A stretch of DNA of 64,000 nt from Malus domestica (lineage: Eukaryota > Streptophyta > Magnoliopsida > Rosales > Rosaceae), in the NCBI RefSeq assembly GCF_042453785.1, contig NC_091669.1, forward strand, positions 10,242,501 to 10,306,500, written 5' to 3'. A program made the position numbers and the translations under genes. Under the pieces are notes generated by a model. It had not been told where the DNA came from and did no database searches. It was given only the letters and a program-made list of their open reading frames with translations. This document shows, in pieces, positions 47,901 through 58,242 of the stretch. How positions within the stretch are numbered: position 1 is the stretch's first letter; each line of letters starts with the position of its first letter.

Positions 47901-50900
47901 TTGAAGCAAAAGACTTTCTTTGGTTGGATTTTTCTTAACAAGGACCACATTTGCTACCCATGTCGGGTAATTGACTTCGCGGACAAAGCCTATGCCTTTG
48001 AGTTTTTCAACTTCTGCTTTCATTGCCTCGTATCGTTCAGCGTCATAAGATCTTCGCTTCTGTCTCACCGGCTTGATCTTGGGGTCAATACTCAAACGAT
48101 GACAGATGACATCGGGAGAGATGCCTGGCATGTCCTCGTATGACCAGGCGAAGACTTCAGTGTTCTCTTTCAAAAAAGATATCAATGCTAACCGAAGGGG
48201 TGGTGACAATGTGGTGCCAATCTTCACCATGCGATCTGGATAATCTCTTGAGATAGGTACCTTCTCCAACTCTTCAGCAGGTTGGGCTTGCTGGGTGAAA
48301 GAGTCATCTCGAGGATCATCGGGTTGATTGTTGCTATCAGGAAGATCCAAGTTCGCTTCATCTAGGCTGGTCTTTGTGACTTGGTCATGTACAGACAGGG
48401 TTTCCTTGGGTCCGGGCAAGTGTTGTTGCTTAACTGAAGTGTTGTAACATGATCGTGCACTAAGCTGATCTCCTCTGATGTAGCCGTTGCCATGGGGGGT
48501 TGGAAATTTCATCAACAACATATGCGTGGATACCATAGCCTTGAGATCATTGATGCCTGTGCGCCCAAAGATGACATTGTATGCCGTTGGGCAGTCAACC
48601 ACTAGGAAGTTAGTGGTAATGGTAGCCGTGTAAGGGCCTGTACCAATAGTAAAGGGTAAATGTATGCTCCCTAAGGGTTGCACGATATCACCGGAGAAGC
48701 TTATCAGAGGAGAAATCGAGCGATCGAGCAAGTGTTCAGCTACACTGAGCGCCCTGAAAGCTTCGGCAAACATGATATTGACCGAAGCCCCTGTGTCTAC
48801 GAGGATTCGTCGAACATCAAAGTTGGCTATGTGAGCCTCCACGATCAATGGGTCGTTATGAGGGTAGATGATGCCTCTTTCTTCCTCAGGGTAGAAACAT
48901 ATCGGATCCCAGTTAGGTTTTTGATACTTCCCTCCCCTGATGTCTTCCACGTGAAACACTTGGTGACCAGTCCTCAGACTTCGTTCACTGTTTTTCATGG
49001 CCCTATTGGAAGATTCAGATATGGGTGTGCCGCCGCTTATGGAATATATGACATTCACCTGGCGTTGGTTACGGTTATCCCTTTGAGGGTGAAGAAGGAA
49101 TTGATCAATTTTTCCTTCTCGTGCCAAAGCTTCAATACGATCACGGAGGATGATACATTTCTCGCTATCATGGCCGTTATGCTCATGGTAGCAACAAAAC
49201 GTGCCCGCGTTATTCGGGGGCGTGTAATCTGGGTGCCTCGGCTTTGGTTTTGGTATCAGGTGAGCTATGCTGGGGTAAATGGCCGCGCATGTGGCATTCA
49301 AGGGCGTGTATGTCTCATACCTTGGGGTAGGGGGTATCTTGACGCGGGTTTGACCCACTGCATTGACTGCCTGGGGGCGAGCGTTATTGTGGCGATACCC
49401 TTGGTTATCGGGATAGTGTCCCTTACTCTTTTTACTGAAAGGAGAATGGTGAGGATGGAAATCCTTCCTCTTGCCTTGAAATTGATATGTCTGTTGATTC
49501 GGTGAAGCATTATGCAAGGCATGGGGAGGTGCCACTGCTGTTTGGGAAGTCGAGGTCTTCTCATTTAGGTGAGTCTGGCTTCCACCTCCCACTTGTTGAT
49601 AAAGGATGGTTGTAGGGGGTTTCCCCTGATATGTCTTTGCCTCGGCGGAGGCATGGTTATAAGCCTGCGCCATCACCTCAGAGTAAGTCTTCCAAGTATT
49701 GGCATTGATCATGTATTTAAAGAAACAATCACGTAGGCCTGCCGTGAAGGCTTTGAGGGCAGTCTTGTCATCTGCCTCGGCACACCGGGAGTATTCATGG
49801 CTGAAGCGGCCAGCATACATACGTAATGACTCGTCTGGCTTCTGGCGGATAGTGTACAAGTCATCTGCAGAGTGCAAGCGATCGGTTTGGAAAATGTGTT
49901 GGGAAACAAATAGTTTCCTCAATTCCTCAAATGAGTCTACCGTCTCAGGTGTAAGACGACAATACCAATTTAGAGCTCCACCAGAGAGGGTGGAGGGGAA
50001 GAGAAGACATCGCTCTTCGTCGGTGTGCATCCGGTATGCCATGGTGGACTCAAAGAGGTTAAGGTGCTCAATCGGGTCCTCTTTTCCAGTATAAAGTTGC
50101 AAGCCAAGCTTTTGCTTTGTCTTTGCTTGAAGGGGGGTGTTGAGGATCCTCCTTGTAAGAGGGCCAGGCCTGGGTTGGTTCCAGTCAGGTATTTCAGCCT
50201 GACGTTCAGCCTTCAACTTGTTTACTTCCTCAAGAAGTTGTAGGACAAGGGGGTCCTGAGCGGAGTTATGTGTCACTGGAGCTTTCTTTCGTAAATCTCC
50301 ATCTCCTCTTGGAATTAGGAAGGTTTGATCGAGGGCATGTGATTTTTCCCTGGACTCGCTGTACTGGCTTCCAGGGTATGTCTGTCGGAACACCTCTGAG
50401 TCCCCTGTACCCTCATGTCTCTCTGGGACTTGTTGCCCCTTCCCCAAATTGGTGGCCGGCTTGGGCCGTGGCAGGGGACCGAGTCTCTCAGAAATCCTTG
50501 GGTCATTAATCTTTGAGCTTATATGGATGGAATTCTCTCGACGTTGCTTCAGGAAATCCCGACAATCGCGAAAGACGGCTTTCGATCCTTCTGCCCCTTC
50601 AGTAAAGAGGTGTCTCCCTCCACTTCTCATGGTTCGGGTCGAAGCAACTGGGTTAAGAGAAGCCTCATGTTGATTATCAAGTCGAGGGGTAATCTGTTCC
50701 CTATCAGGGATATCTATGTCGAATGCATGTGACCCTCCATGTTGGAGGGCACCCAGTTGATGGTTGACTTCCACGGGGGCAACAAGCTCGCGTGTCTGAG
50801 CTTGCCTAGCTTCGTGGAGTGTCTCGAAGAGCTTCTCATATTGCTCCTGGAGGACCTCATTCCTTATTGCTATCTTGTTGTTCTGAGCTTCCAACTCATC

Positions 50901-51005
50901 GACTTTAGCTTGAAGAAGAACTCGTTTTCCTTCCTTCTTTCGTTGTTTCGCACTATGTGCAAGGGGGGTGTCATTCTGTGTGCTGTGGCTTCCTTCGCTT
51001 CCCAT
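44997..51005 (-). CDS. Gag-pol polyprotein of the Tat-lineage element
   Basis: One uninterrupted frame of 2002 codons from the ATG at 51005. Upstream the frame stays open through the primer site into the LTR (to 51125), so a longer product cannot be excluded. Domains in order: an N-terminal coiled coil; a gag core ([16 protein letters not shown], about 49960); a CCH-type pattern ([14 protein letters not shown], about 49190); aspartic protease with [11 protein letters not shown] (about 48800); RT with YVDDMLVKS (about 47580); a first RNase H that has lost its usual catalytic Asp ([11 protein letters not shown], about 47130); a second RNase H with [15 protein letters not shown] and [11 protein letters not shown] (about 46690 and 46520); integrase with an HHCC finger (about 45920-46020), DLIGPMP, TDNGRQF and QVEAINK (about 45830, 45650 and 45535). 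All catalytic motifs of PR, RT, the second RNase H and IN are present. This looks potentially autonomous. Confidence 0.95.
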   Translation of the reverse strand: MGSEGSHSTQNDTPLAHSAKQRKKEGKRVLLQAKVDELEAQNNKIAIRNEVLQEQYEKLFETLHEARQAQTRELVAPVEVNHQLGALQHGGSHAFDIDIPDREQITPRLDNQHEASLNPVASTRTMRSGGRHLFTEGAEGSKAVFRDCRDFLKQRRENSIHISSKINDPRISERLGPLPRPKPATNLGKGQQVPERHEGTGDSEVFRQTYPGSQYSESREKSHALDQTFLIPRGDGDLRKKAPVTHNSAQDPLVLQLLEEVNKLKAERQAEIPDWNQPRPGPLTRRILNTPLQAKTKQKLGLQLYTGKEDPIEHLNLFESTMAYRMHTDEERCLLFPSTLSGGALNWYCRLTPETVDSFEELRKLFVSQHIFQTDRLHSADDLYTIRQKPDESLRMYAGRFSHEYSRCAEADDKTALKAFTAGLRDCFFKYMINANTWKTYSEVMAQAYNHASAEAKTYQGKPPTTILYQQVGGGSQTHLNEKTSTSQTAVAPPHALHNASPNQQTYQFQGKRKDFHPHHSPFSKKSKGHYPDNQGYRHNNARPQAVNAVGQTRVKIPPTPRYETYTPLNATCAAIYPSIAHLIPKPKPRHPDYTPPNNAGTFCCYHEHNGHDSEKCIILRDRIEALAREGKIDQFLLHPQRDNRNQRQVNVIYSISGGTPISESSNRAMKNSERSLRTGHQVFHVEDIRGGKYQKPNWDPICFYPEEERGIIYPHNDPLIVEAHIANFDVRRILVDTGASVNIMFAEAFRALSVAEHLLDRSISPLISFSGDIVQPLGSIHLPFTIGTGPYTATITTNFLVVDCPTAYNVIFGRTGINDLKAMVSTHMLLMKFPTPHGNGYIRGDQLSARSCYNTSVKQQHLPGPKETLSVHDQVTKTSLDEANLDLPDSNNQPDDPRDDSFTQQAQPAEELEKVPISRDYPDRMVKIGTTLSPPLRLALISFLKENTEVFAWSYEDMPGISPDVICHRLSIDPKIKPVRQKRRSYDAERYEAMKAEVEKLKGIGFVREVNYPTWVANVVLVKKNPTKESLLLQKVLWRMCVDYTDLNKGCPKDSFPLPLIDRLIDSTAGCELLSFMDAYSGYNQILMNPSDQEHTAFTTDRGLYCYKVMPFGLKNAGATYQRLVNSMFAEQIGKSMEVYVDDMLVKSKHADQHITNLSETFTILKKYRMRLNPNKCAFGVGSGKFLGFMISQRGIEANPEKIKAILDMKEPVTSKDIQSLTGKVAALTRFISKATDKCAPFFKALKGSRKYITWTDECAEAFKNLKEYMSKAPLLSKPEVGDILIIYLSVSASAVSFVLIRKDGNIERPVYYASKALQDAETRYSNIEKLALALVMSARKLRPYFQAHAIIVLTNHPLRQILQSPDTSGRMIKWAIALGEFDISYQPKPAEKGQAVADFIADFTYPVDIASTPEAVASLPPEAQKVESTTSAWSLYVDGSSNQQGCGAGLVLTTPDKVAMEYALRFKFKASNNEAEYEALLAGLRLAKHLGVKQIDIFSDSQLVVNQVTNNFDAKDSSMAAYLAQTRLLLKHFHYQITQVPRAANSHADALARLASAVEDKIGRKIHVELLATPSTMAAEVCNLQQGDSWITPIYNFLAHGTLPNDKVQAKQIRYKSTRYLIINDQLYKRGFSLPYLRCLTPAEAEIVLREIHEGVCGDHAGSRSLAHKTFRQGYYWPTLHQDAIKVSRSCDKCQRYATIPHSPPEPLTPMISPWPFAQWGLDLIGPMPAGKGKVCYAVVAVDYFTKWAEVEPLATITEAKIEDFVWKNILCRFGIPNAIVTDNGRQFDNKKFRLFCSKFNINLCFASPAHPQSNGQVEAINKIIKRTLKTSLDKAKGCWPEFVPQVLWSYRTSYRTSTGETPFSLAFGTEAVVPVELEQATFRVQNYIQSENDKQLTLNLDLVEEHRNQAHLRNVAYKQRISNYYDSRVKLRSFKIGDWVLKKRLLCDRVPSEGTLSPNWDGPYEVIGISRPGSYTLRSSDGKTLGHPWNADHLKYYYK

Positions 51006-51112
51006 GTTGGAGAGGGATGCCTGGTCAAAAGAAAGTGTACGAATGATAGAAACCAGCTTGACACAGCTGAAGAGAGTAGGAATAAGTGTCGTTTCCCACA
51101 GACGGCGCCAAA

Positions 51113-51880
51113 TGTTGATGCACAAAATCAGCGAAGACTTTGGTACAACAGAAAGTGTCAGGTTTTGTGACCTTCGCTTGGTTGCTTGGTTGCTTCAGTC
51201 ACTAGTGAGGATAAGTACGTAAATGAATAGAGACAGAGAAGCAAACACAGGATGTACGTGGTTCACCCAGATTGGCTACGTCCACGGAGTAGAGGAGTTC
51301 TTATTAGTAGTGAAGGGCTTACACAAGTACAAAGGATCAAGCTCTCAATTTAGTGAGTTCTTGTGAATGATTTAACACAAAATGGCATTAGGCAATATTG
51401 TGGGGGAATGACCCCTATTTATAGAAAAACTTGTAGCTTTGTCACATTGACATGTGTCATGTTGTGATTGGTTCTTGATGTCGACACGTGCTGCGCTCTG
51501 ATTGGCTTCTAATCTTGACACGTGTCGAGTAGTGATTGGCCTCCTGGTCGGAGGGGAACTCTTCTGGGTCCTTGACAGTATAGCGTTGGCCGGTGCTCGG
51601 TAGTTTCGGGATTGGTCAAGTATGGTACAAACAGTGCTCCCCTAAGTTCCCGAGTGAGGGAAACTCCTCGGTTGGGGACTTGCAAGATCCAATCCCTTGA
51701 GTAATCACGAAACTTCTAAGTACCGAAGTGTGGTCTGATCTTCATCTGCCCTTCTCTGGAAGTACCTTTCCTCCATCAGGGAATGGTGTACTTAGCTGAT
51801 GTTGACGCACAAGGTAATGTATCAATTTCACTTGAAGCTTAGTTGTAGTTTCGGGCTTAGTCAAGTGTGATACAAACCCT
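51113..51880 (-). repeat. 5' LTR of the Tat element
   Basis: Same length as the other LTR and apparently identical. Its internal border abuts the primer-binding site at 51112. Confidence 0.9.
51415..51424 (-). promoter_or_regulatory. TATA box in the 5' LTR of the Tat element
   Basis: The minus strand reads CTATAAATAGGGG, a near-consensus plant TATA box in U3. Transcription would start about 30 bp further on and run into gag-pol. Confidence 0.65.
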
Positions 51881-53504
51881 ATTGTCACAGGTAGCAGCTC
51901 ACAATTGATCAACCAAGTCATCATTGCTCTTACTGCAGAATTTGAAATGAATGATTTGGGATTATTGCACTACTTTCTAAGCTTGCAAATTAGTTATACT
52001 TCTGAAGGCTTGTTTATGTCACAGACAAAGTATATTCATGAGCTAGTTGATAAAGTTGACTTATAGGACTCCAAACCCTGTGCTACACCATGGCTACCAT
52101 ATCATAGGCTACTCAAGGATGATGGGAAACCTTATAATAGGCCTGAACAATATAGGAGTGTTGTTGATGCTCTCCAATATCTTACTTTTACACGCCCTGA
52201 CATAGCATTTTCAGTCAACCAAGCTTGTCAATTTATGCACAAACCCATGATTTCTCATGTCATTGCAGTTAAGAGAATCATTCGGTATCTCAAAGGGACA
52301 TCTACCTATGGTATCTATTTTAAACCAAGATCGATACATCTGCAGTCTTATAATGATGCAGATTGGGCAGGTGACCCTAATGATCGAAGATCTACTTCAG
52401 GATTTATGGTGTTCCTTGGTTCCAACCCTATATCATGTGCATCTAAGAAGTAACATACCGTATCTCGTTCCTCCATCGAAGTTGAGTATCGAGCTCTGGC
52501 TATCACGACTGCTGAACTTGCCTGGATTCGTCAACTCTTATGTGATATGCATGTACCAGTCTATTCATCTCCTATGATCTTTTGTGATAATGTCTCAGCT
52601 ATTGCACTCTCTACAAATCATGTATTTCATGCTAATCTAAACACATTGAGATCGACTATCATTTTGTCCGTGAGAGAGTCACTCGAGGTGATCTTCAAGT
52701 TCAACATGTGTCTTCTTCAGATCAGTATGCAGATATCCTAACAAAGGGTTTGTTTGCACCATTGTTTCAGCACCATTGCAGCAATTAGATGCTTAGTGCC
52801 CTAGAGCATCAGCTTGAGGGGGGATGTAAGAAAGATGAAGTTCAAAAGTGTGATCCGAGTGAGGAGACAATCAATGGTTATAACAAAGCCATGTGTCAAA
52901 AAATTAAATGAGTTGATATACATATAATAGTTAGTTGGAATCTGGAGAGGTTAGATAATTTTGTTAGAAGAAGTTAGTTGGGATAAGGAGGCTGGTTAAC
53001 AACAACGAATTACTTGCTTCACAAGTCTTGTATCCAAATACATATATAAGTAAGGATTGTATGTAAACCATAGGAGTTTAATGAAGAAAGCTTTTATCTG
53101 ATATACTTTTCTATCTCTCTTTCTCTCTCAGTTCAATCCTTTCTATTTCATTCATTGAAACTATCTTAACAAAAACAAGGGAGTAGGGCTAAAATAAAGC
53201 AACATGAAGCTACTAAAGAACATGGAGTGAGATGATGGGACTTGGAGTCCAAGCTTTTTATGCCTATGAAAGGCCTAAAATCCCATCAGAACAGGAAGGG
53301 AAAAGATGGAGAAAAGAAAGGTATAAGATCGTTCTATATTTTAAGCATTTTGGACAAATACTAACTTGAGCGTCGAAGTGTTTTCTTGCAGGTCCCCTCC
53401 TCCCTCATTGATGGCGAGCGAAGATGGCGTCGTGGGCTTCTCAACATGGTTACAAGATTTACTTGTTGGAGGATTAAAGGAACCAAAATTTTCCAGTCCA
53501 ACAG

Positions 53505-53523
53505 TTGGCGCCGTCTGTGAGAA
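53505..53523 (+). other. Primer-binding site of the outermost element
   Basis: TTGGCGCCGTCTGTGAGAA, one base after the left LTR end (CCAACA at 53498-53503). The same core is used by the two younger Gypsy-type elements on the other strand. Confidence 0.8.
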
Positions 53524-54359
53524 AACGCGGCTAAGTCCTTAGCAGCTGCCAACAAACTTCGGCAGTATACGAGCCTCCATCTTCTGCGGCTGCTCCATGG
53601 ATGTTGTTCAAGCTAGGATGGGGGCATGATTCCATGACTTCGAATAGGCGTTCAATGGCTACTGAACGATCAAAGTCACAAACTAATTAAGAGCAGTGTG
53701 TAGAAAATTCTGTATTAGCAGGAAAGGTTGAAAATGAAGGAAAATCATTCAGTCGTGAATTACATCAAGCGAAGCGTTCGCTGACGACTAATGGCCACAC
53801 TCAAGCCTCTGACAACGGCAAGATAAGAATCCTCTTATCTAATCCATAATGATTTTCGCATGATATATAGTAGGATTATTCACAATGTTTACATGCATAG
53901 ATGATTTCGTTAGGGCTTATTTGCATACAAATTTCAATGTTTATTATGTAATTGCCTGACGCCCTTTATTTGCTTGAAGTTCTTATTTGGCTGAGCTGTA
54001 CCATTATTATTTTTAATTGCTATAATGGGAGCGAAAGTGAAAGAAAATCAGAAATGCGTTATGGTTGGACGTGAGACTAACCGAGAATTTGGGCACGTCG
54101 TGTACCATGTGAACAAGGATATAAGGACTTATTTGCTTATTTATGTAGTATTTATCAACAAGAAATTAATAATAATATTTTTGTGGTAATATATGATCCT
54201 AAATATCAACAATACTAATCGTGGTAATCAATTAAGAATCATAGTGTAAAGCAAAGGTTCAGAATTCAACGTTGGACCAACCAACTTTACACACGTGGTC
54301 TTAGGCTGAAACGATCAGACCTGATCGTCAAATACCTACAAATGAGAAACTCAAAGGAG
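53524..54359. other. 5' interior of the outermost element
   Basis: Contains a short gag-like opening near 53655 (ATGGCTACTGAACGATC), followed by stops. I see no conserved retroviral domain. The segment after 53850 is AT-rich and unremarkable. Confidence 0.4.
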
Positions 54360-54793
54360 ATGTCATTTCAGATAATACTCGGATCGGCGTTAGCGGCGTG
54401 CCAGACAATACTGGCGGAGATGGGATACCATTTCACAGTCATGACTGTGGATATTGATGAAAAAAAAAGACACAGTGGTGGTGCATGAAGGGATAATAGG
54501 GAAAAACCATCCAGCAAGGAAGAAGCATGGAATTTTATCAAGGCTATTCTGGTGGTCAAGCAGCAGTTATAGGATCTGTACTGGTCCAACCGTAAAAACC
54601 GAAAAAAAGAAAAGGTGGTTGGCGCAGAGCAGAGGTTTGTTTTTATGTCATACCAGAGGAGGTGATCGATAGCCTGATAGAGGAGGAAATTACGCTCAAT
54701 GTTGCTGGCGGTTTGATGCCGCAACATCCATTAATTTTTCCATTTGTAGAAGCAATGCTGCTGATGAATCTACGATTTCCCAAAAACTCCTAA
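54360..54793 (+). pseudogene. Captured Maf-like nucleotide pyrophosphatase gene fragment
   Basis: Pieces of a Maf/Ham1-fold protein occur in order. MSFQIILGSALAACQTILAE and MGYHFTVMTVDIDEK (54360-54470) match the N-terminal substrate loop. A remnant of DTVVVHEGII (about 54468-54500) follows. After a frame change come YQGYSGGQAAVIGSVLV (54538-54590) and VIPEEVIDSLIEEEITLNVA with GGLMPQHPLIFPFVEA (54645-54760). The segment between DIDEK and DTVVV, about 40 residues in the family, is missing, and several stops and shifts break the frame. No intron-like sequence interrupts the aligned pieces, which suggests capture from RNA. It lies within the outermost LTR element. Confidence 0.75.
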
Positions 54794-56212
54794 CACCACG
54801 AGGACAAAGAATGCATGCAAGATGCAAAAGTTTTGGAAAATATTGAAGGGCTTCAACACACTCTTAACTTTTCTATGGCGTCGGCAACAAAGGCAAAGAA
54901 ATTGCCTAAAAGATAAGAATTCCTTCATTCTTTTCAATTATAAATTAAGATCGATGCAATTCACAGTCTCTCTTTGGAAGGAAAAGAAAGAGAACGAAGT
55001 TTTGCTGCATACCAAAAATGTACATGGGCAAATAATGCACAAGCATGATCAAGTCAAAAGCTACGAAGAAAAATGAGGTTGGCAGGCACTTAAGGCTTGA
55101 AAGCAAAAGAAATACACTGAATTTGCTTCGACAACAACGAAGTTGTCTAACAGTGGCAAATAATTCACCGGAAGAGAGCAAATAATGCTCATTGTAAAGG
55201 AGGCAAGGCCATTGAACACCAATTGGTGCAGGGAGCATGAGCTAAACCCAAAAAGGGAAGATTTCTATTCTTTCTGTTTTTACTATTCTTTATGTTTTTA
55301 TTGCATGAAATGCATTTTTAGCGTAATACATATGATATAGCAAAATGGAATAATCATCATATATTTTATTGTCGTAGTGCAGTATGATAAGGAGTTGTTA
55401 ATTTGTTAGAATCATTCATGTTTTGAAATTTTAAGAAAATTTCGGTTGAAAAATCATTAAATCAGAAGATTATCTGATATTAACATATGGAATATGTGCA
55501 GAGTTATTAGGTTCAGTTGAAAATTCATTTATTGAATCTTAAATCTTTAAATTGGTGAAGGACCAGTAGAATTGGGGACATGCATGGTTTAAAACTTTCA
55601 AAGAGATCCATCTAAATACTGCTGCAATTGTATTAACCATGAAACGTTTTGATTTATAAAGAAAACAAAGAAGCTAGAATGGCCGAAAGAGAAACTAAAA
55701 GGAAAAGGAAAATTAGACAGCGTACCAATTAAATTGGGTTGGGGGCATGGAAGCACCAGCTATCAAATACAGAAAGTGTTCAGCCTTAATGCATTTATCA
55801 CCAAAACATTTGACTCTCTTTTTGTCTAGTTGAACAGGGCATTTGGTACTATGGTATATTGCTAATACACATATGGGCACCTAAAAGGAATTGCTACAGG
55901 CCCTGTATATACAAGGTTAATTTTAATGTGAGCGCATGCAGATGAGTCTTTCTTCGAAAGTTGCTTGCATGGTCATATTGTTCGAGCGCCGACCTAAGTG
56001 CCGCAGGAATCAAGGGAAGACATCACATATTATAAGGAAGTGATTCATTCAAACTACATGTTGATTTCCCAATCCACATCAGAATCAGAGTGTGATTTAG
56101 TAGAAAGTTAAAGAGTCATGTTTCACTCAATATCTAAATACTTTGGTCACCATGAATATATGTTTATTGGTCTGATCTCGATCAGAGCCTTGTGTGTTCT
56201 TGATTTTGTACA
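54794..56212. other. Interior of the outermost element without recognised genes
   Basis: AT-rich. Possibly includes the 3' flank of the Maf-derived fragment up to about 55250. Open frames here are short and have no recognisable domain. Confidence 0.4.
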
Positions 56213-56964
56213 TGTTGGATAAAGACTTACCCATAAAGATTTTAACGTGATCAGGAACTCTTAGCAGATATGAGTGTTTGGATTGTGCCCACCAAGGAAG
56301 TAGGAGAACAATTCAGAAATAAATAAAAATAACAGAACTCGAAATTGTAGAATATTTATTAAACAAAATACTTGTTATGCAGAATGAAATACATAAATAA
56401 ATACAAGAATATCAATGGTACTAACGTGATTACAGAAGGTAGAGGCTAGCGTAATAGCTATGTCCTTCAAACAATATTTCAGTCCCACCCTTGTGCTTGT
56501 GGTTCAACAACGTCTGCTCGACCAGGATTCAACTACCTAATTCTACAACCCGCACTGGATTATAGAATTCTAGCGAATTTGCTTTGTGTGTTTACTCTTT
56601 GGAAATTTCGTACAAAAGCAAGGAGGAAGGAATAAAGATATCTGGAATGGAACTGAGAACTCCAGTTATATAGGCTCTTTCATACCTCTTCAAATACCTT
56701 TCGGGTGTATCTGAAGCTATACAACTCTTTCCAAAGAGTTGTGTCTATTAATCAAAACGTTTTTAATTAATTTTAATTAAAAACTTAATTCAAAAATTAA
56801 AACTAATTGATCAGATTAATTGTAATCATTAGGCCCCAAGTGCCCCCAATGCCCTTGTCTTGATTAATTAATATTAATTTATATTAATATTATGGTATAA
56901 TAAACAAGCCCAATCCACACAATTGGTGACCCAAGCCTCAATTCCCATTCCAAATGGTCCAACA
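56213..56964 (-). mobile_element. Probable solo LTR inside the outermost element
   Basis: On the minus strand the segment begins TGTTGGACCATTTGG and ends TTTATCCAACA, the TGTTGGA...TCCAACA short inverted ends of an LTR. About 300 bp into it is GCCTATATAACTGGAG, a TATA box with a likely start region. No second copy is in the window. The flanks (GTACA and CCTAA) do not form a clear TSD, so the ends could be shifted or the target duplication decayed. Confidence 0.55.
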
Positions 56965-57559
56965 CCTAACTAATATTGTAGAGGACAAAACATATATAAA
57001 GGTTATTGGGAATCTTGTTTTCTCCAATGTGGGAGAAGAGTCTCAAAACTCTAACAAACACCAATGTAGGTATGCGTTCCACGCTACTAGGAAAGCCATG
57101 TGCGATGGCTATACAGTATTTGAACATCACTTGGTTGCGGATCAAGATTTGAAATTCATGCTATTCATTGTCTAGAGAAGTGAACTCATTAGAGCATGAA
57201 CGAGCCGAATAGATGGAGATGTTCGTATCATGATAATGGCAGGTTTTGTGGCGATAAGGGCTTTCCAAGTGAGGAGCATATTCAGACTTCGACCTCTATT
57301 GGAAACGAGAGCCACCTAATTTCATTATGGGTAAAATGAAGGTTGGGGTTAGCTATTACTCCAGCGAAAACAAGTAAGAAAGTTTAGAATTTTTCTTTTT
57401 TCTATGTTTGGAAGTTCAACAACTTTTATATGGTGTATCAAACTAGGCAATGCTACTCTTGAAATTTTGCTTAGATGTTGTCAGAGAGCCAAAACCAATG
57501 CATTTGAACAATTCTGGGGGCATGAGTGTACTACCAAAATTCATGGTCGAAGACCTAGG

Positions 57560-58150
57560 ACTGAATAAGAGCCAAAGAACTAAGATCGAAAACCCAAGAT
57601 TGAATTAATGGGTTAAGACTGAACTAAGATCGAAAACCCAAGACCGATTGGGTTAGGACCAAATTAAGATCGAAAACCCAAGATTGAATTAATGGGTTAA
57701 GACCAAACTAAGATCGAAAACCCAAGATCGAATGGGTTAAGACCGAGTTAAGATCGAAAACCCAAGATTGAATTAATGGGTTAAGACCGAACTAAGATCG
57801 AAAATCCAAGACCGAGTGGGTTAAGACCGAATTAAGATCGAAAACCCAAGATCAAATGGGTTATGACCGAATTAAAACCAAAACCCAAAGATCGTAAAAT
57901 GGCTGAAGGCCCAAAACCGAGGGTCAAAGACCCTAAATCTAATTATGGCTGAAGCCCAAGACCGAGGGTTGAAAACCCAAAACCCATGGTCGAATATCAT
58001 ATGCTTGTAGCCGAAGGCTAAACTCTGACCATATAATCATAGTTGAAGGCTAAATTATGACCAAGTGATCGTGGCTGAAGGATAACATGCGATTGTTTGA
58101 TCATAGCCAAAGGCTAAACTATGACCGTTGCCAAAGGCTAAACTCATGAT
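57560..58150. repeat. Minisatellite of AAGATCGAAAACCCAAGA units
   Basis: From 57560 to 57900, about eight copies of a 40-50-bp unit: AAGATCGAAAACCCAAGA, TGGGTTAAGACCGAATT, with or without TTGAATTAA. From 57900 to 58150 related units follow (GGCTGAAGGCCCAAAACCG, GCCAAAGGCTAAACTATGACC). It lies just before the 3' LTR of the outermost element. Confidence 0.85.
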
Positions 58151-58242
58151 GAAATTTCAAGTCACATGAATTTTTTCAAAAGAAATATTTTTCCTCTACA
58201 AACTAAGATGATGTGTGTTTGCAGAGAAAAAAAAGGGGCATT

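Larger units (their letters stand above)
36325..51882 (-). mobile_element. Ty3/Gypsy retrotransposon of the Tat lineage (Retand/Ogre-like), apparently intact
   Basis: LTRs of about 768 bp at 36325-37092 and 51113-51880 (a constant offset of 14788) show no difference by eye, so insertion is recent. It is read on the minus strand: primer site TTTGGCGCCGTCTGTGGGAA (51093-51112), then one long gag-pol ORF, then a 3' region with genes antisense to gag-pol and repeats, then a purine tract (CTTGGGGGACTCC) and the 3' LTR. Dual RNase H domains and antisense ORFs between pol and the 3' LTR are known Tat-lineage traits. It interrupts the Copia RT. The TSD is doubtful: only TGTC (36321-36324 and 51883-51886) could be one. 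Bases 51881-51882 may belong to the LTR or to the Copia. Confidence 0.92.
32715..52788 (+). pseudogene. Decayed Copia gag-pol, split by the Tat element
   Basis: The frame starts at ATG 32715. Gag contains two CCHC zinc knuckles (CQICNKKGHVAADC and CQICWKYGHLALQC, about 33730-33855). The protease motif is altered (DIGATSH). Integrase has SDEWGP, SDGGGEY and LAERKHR (34560-34870). RT includes [29 protein letters not shown] and [11 protein letters not shown], and is broken inside the catalytic Asp-Asp region at 36324. The rest of RT and RNase H (VSRSS) follow at 51881-52788. In-frame stops are at 32832, 33123, 33330, 34150, 34195, 34693, 35284, 36046, 52064 and 52451, with frameshifts near 34040 and 52640. 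Most stops are TAG where the family has Gln. It cannot encode active protein. Confidence 0.92.
27734..53171 (+). mobile_element. Ty1/Copia retrotransposon, interrupted twice
   Basis: LTRs at 27734-28077 and 52825-53171 begin TGTAAGAA and end CTTAACA. They differ by about six substitutions and two small indels by eye. The primer site is TGGTATCATC (28078), of the initiator-Met tRNA type. A polypurine tract, GAGGGGGGA, lies at 52816-52824. A perfect AAAAC duplication flanks it (27729-27733 and 53172-53176). Two later elements interrupt it, at 28250-32680 and at about 36325-51880; without them it is about 5.4 kb, normal for Copia. Domain order gag, protease, integrase, RT, RNase H fits Copia. 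Confidence 0.93.

Noticed and set aside
48678..49505. Plus-strand ORF of 275 codons opposite gag-pol
   Set aside because: It lies wholly opposite the gag/protease coding frame, has no recognisable motif and looks like a codon-bias shadow of the long ORF.
57560..57960. Regular repeats that could suggest a CRISPR-like array
   Set aside because: The units differ in length and are direct tandem repeats without unique spacers, in a plant retroelement.
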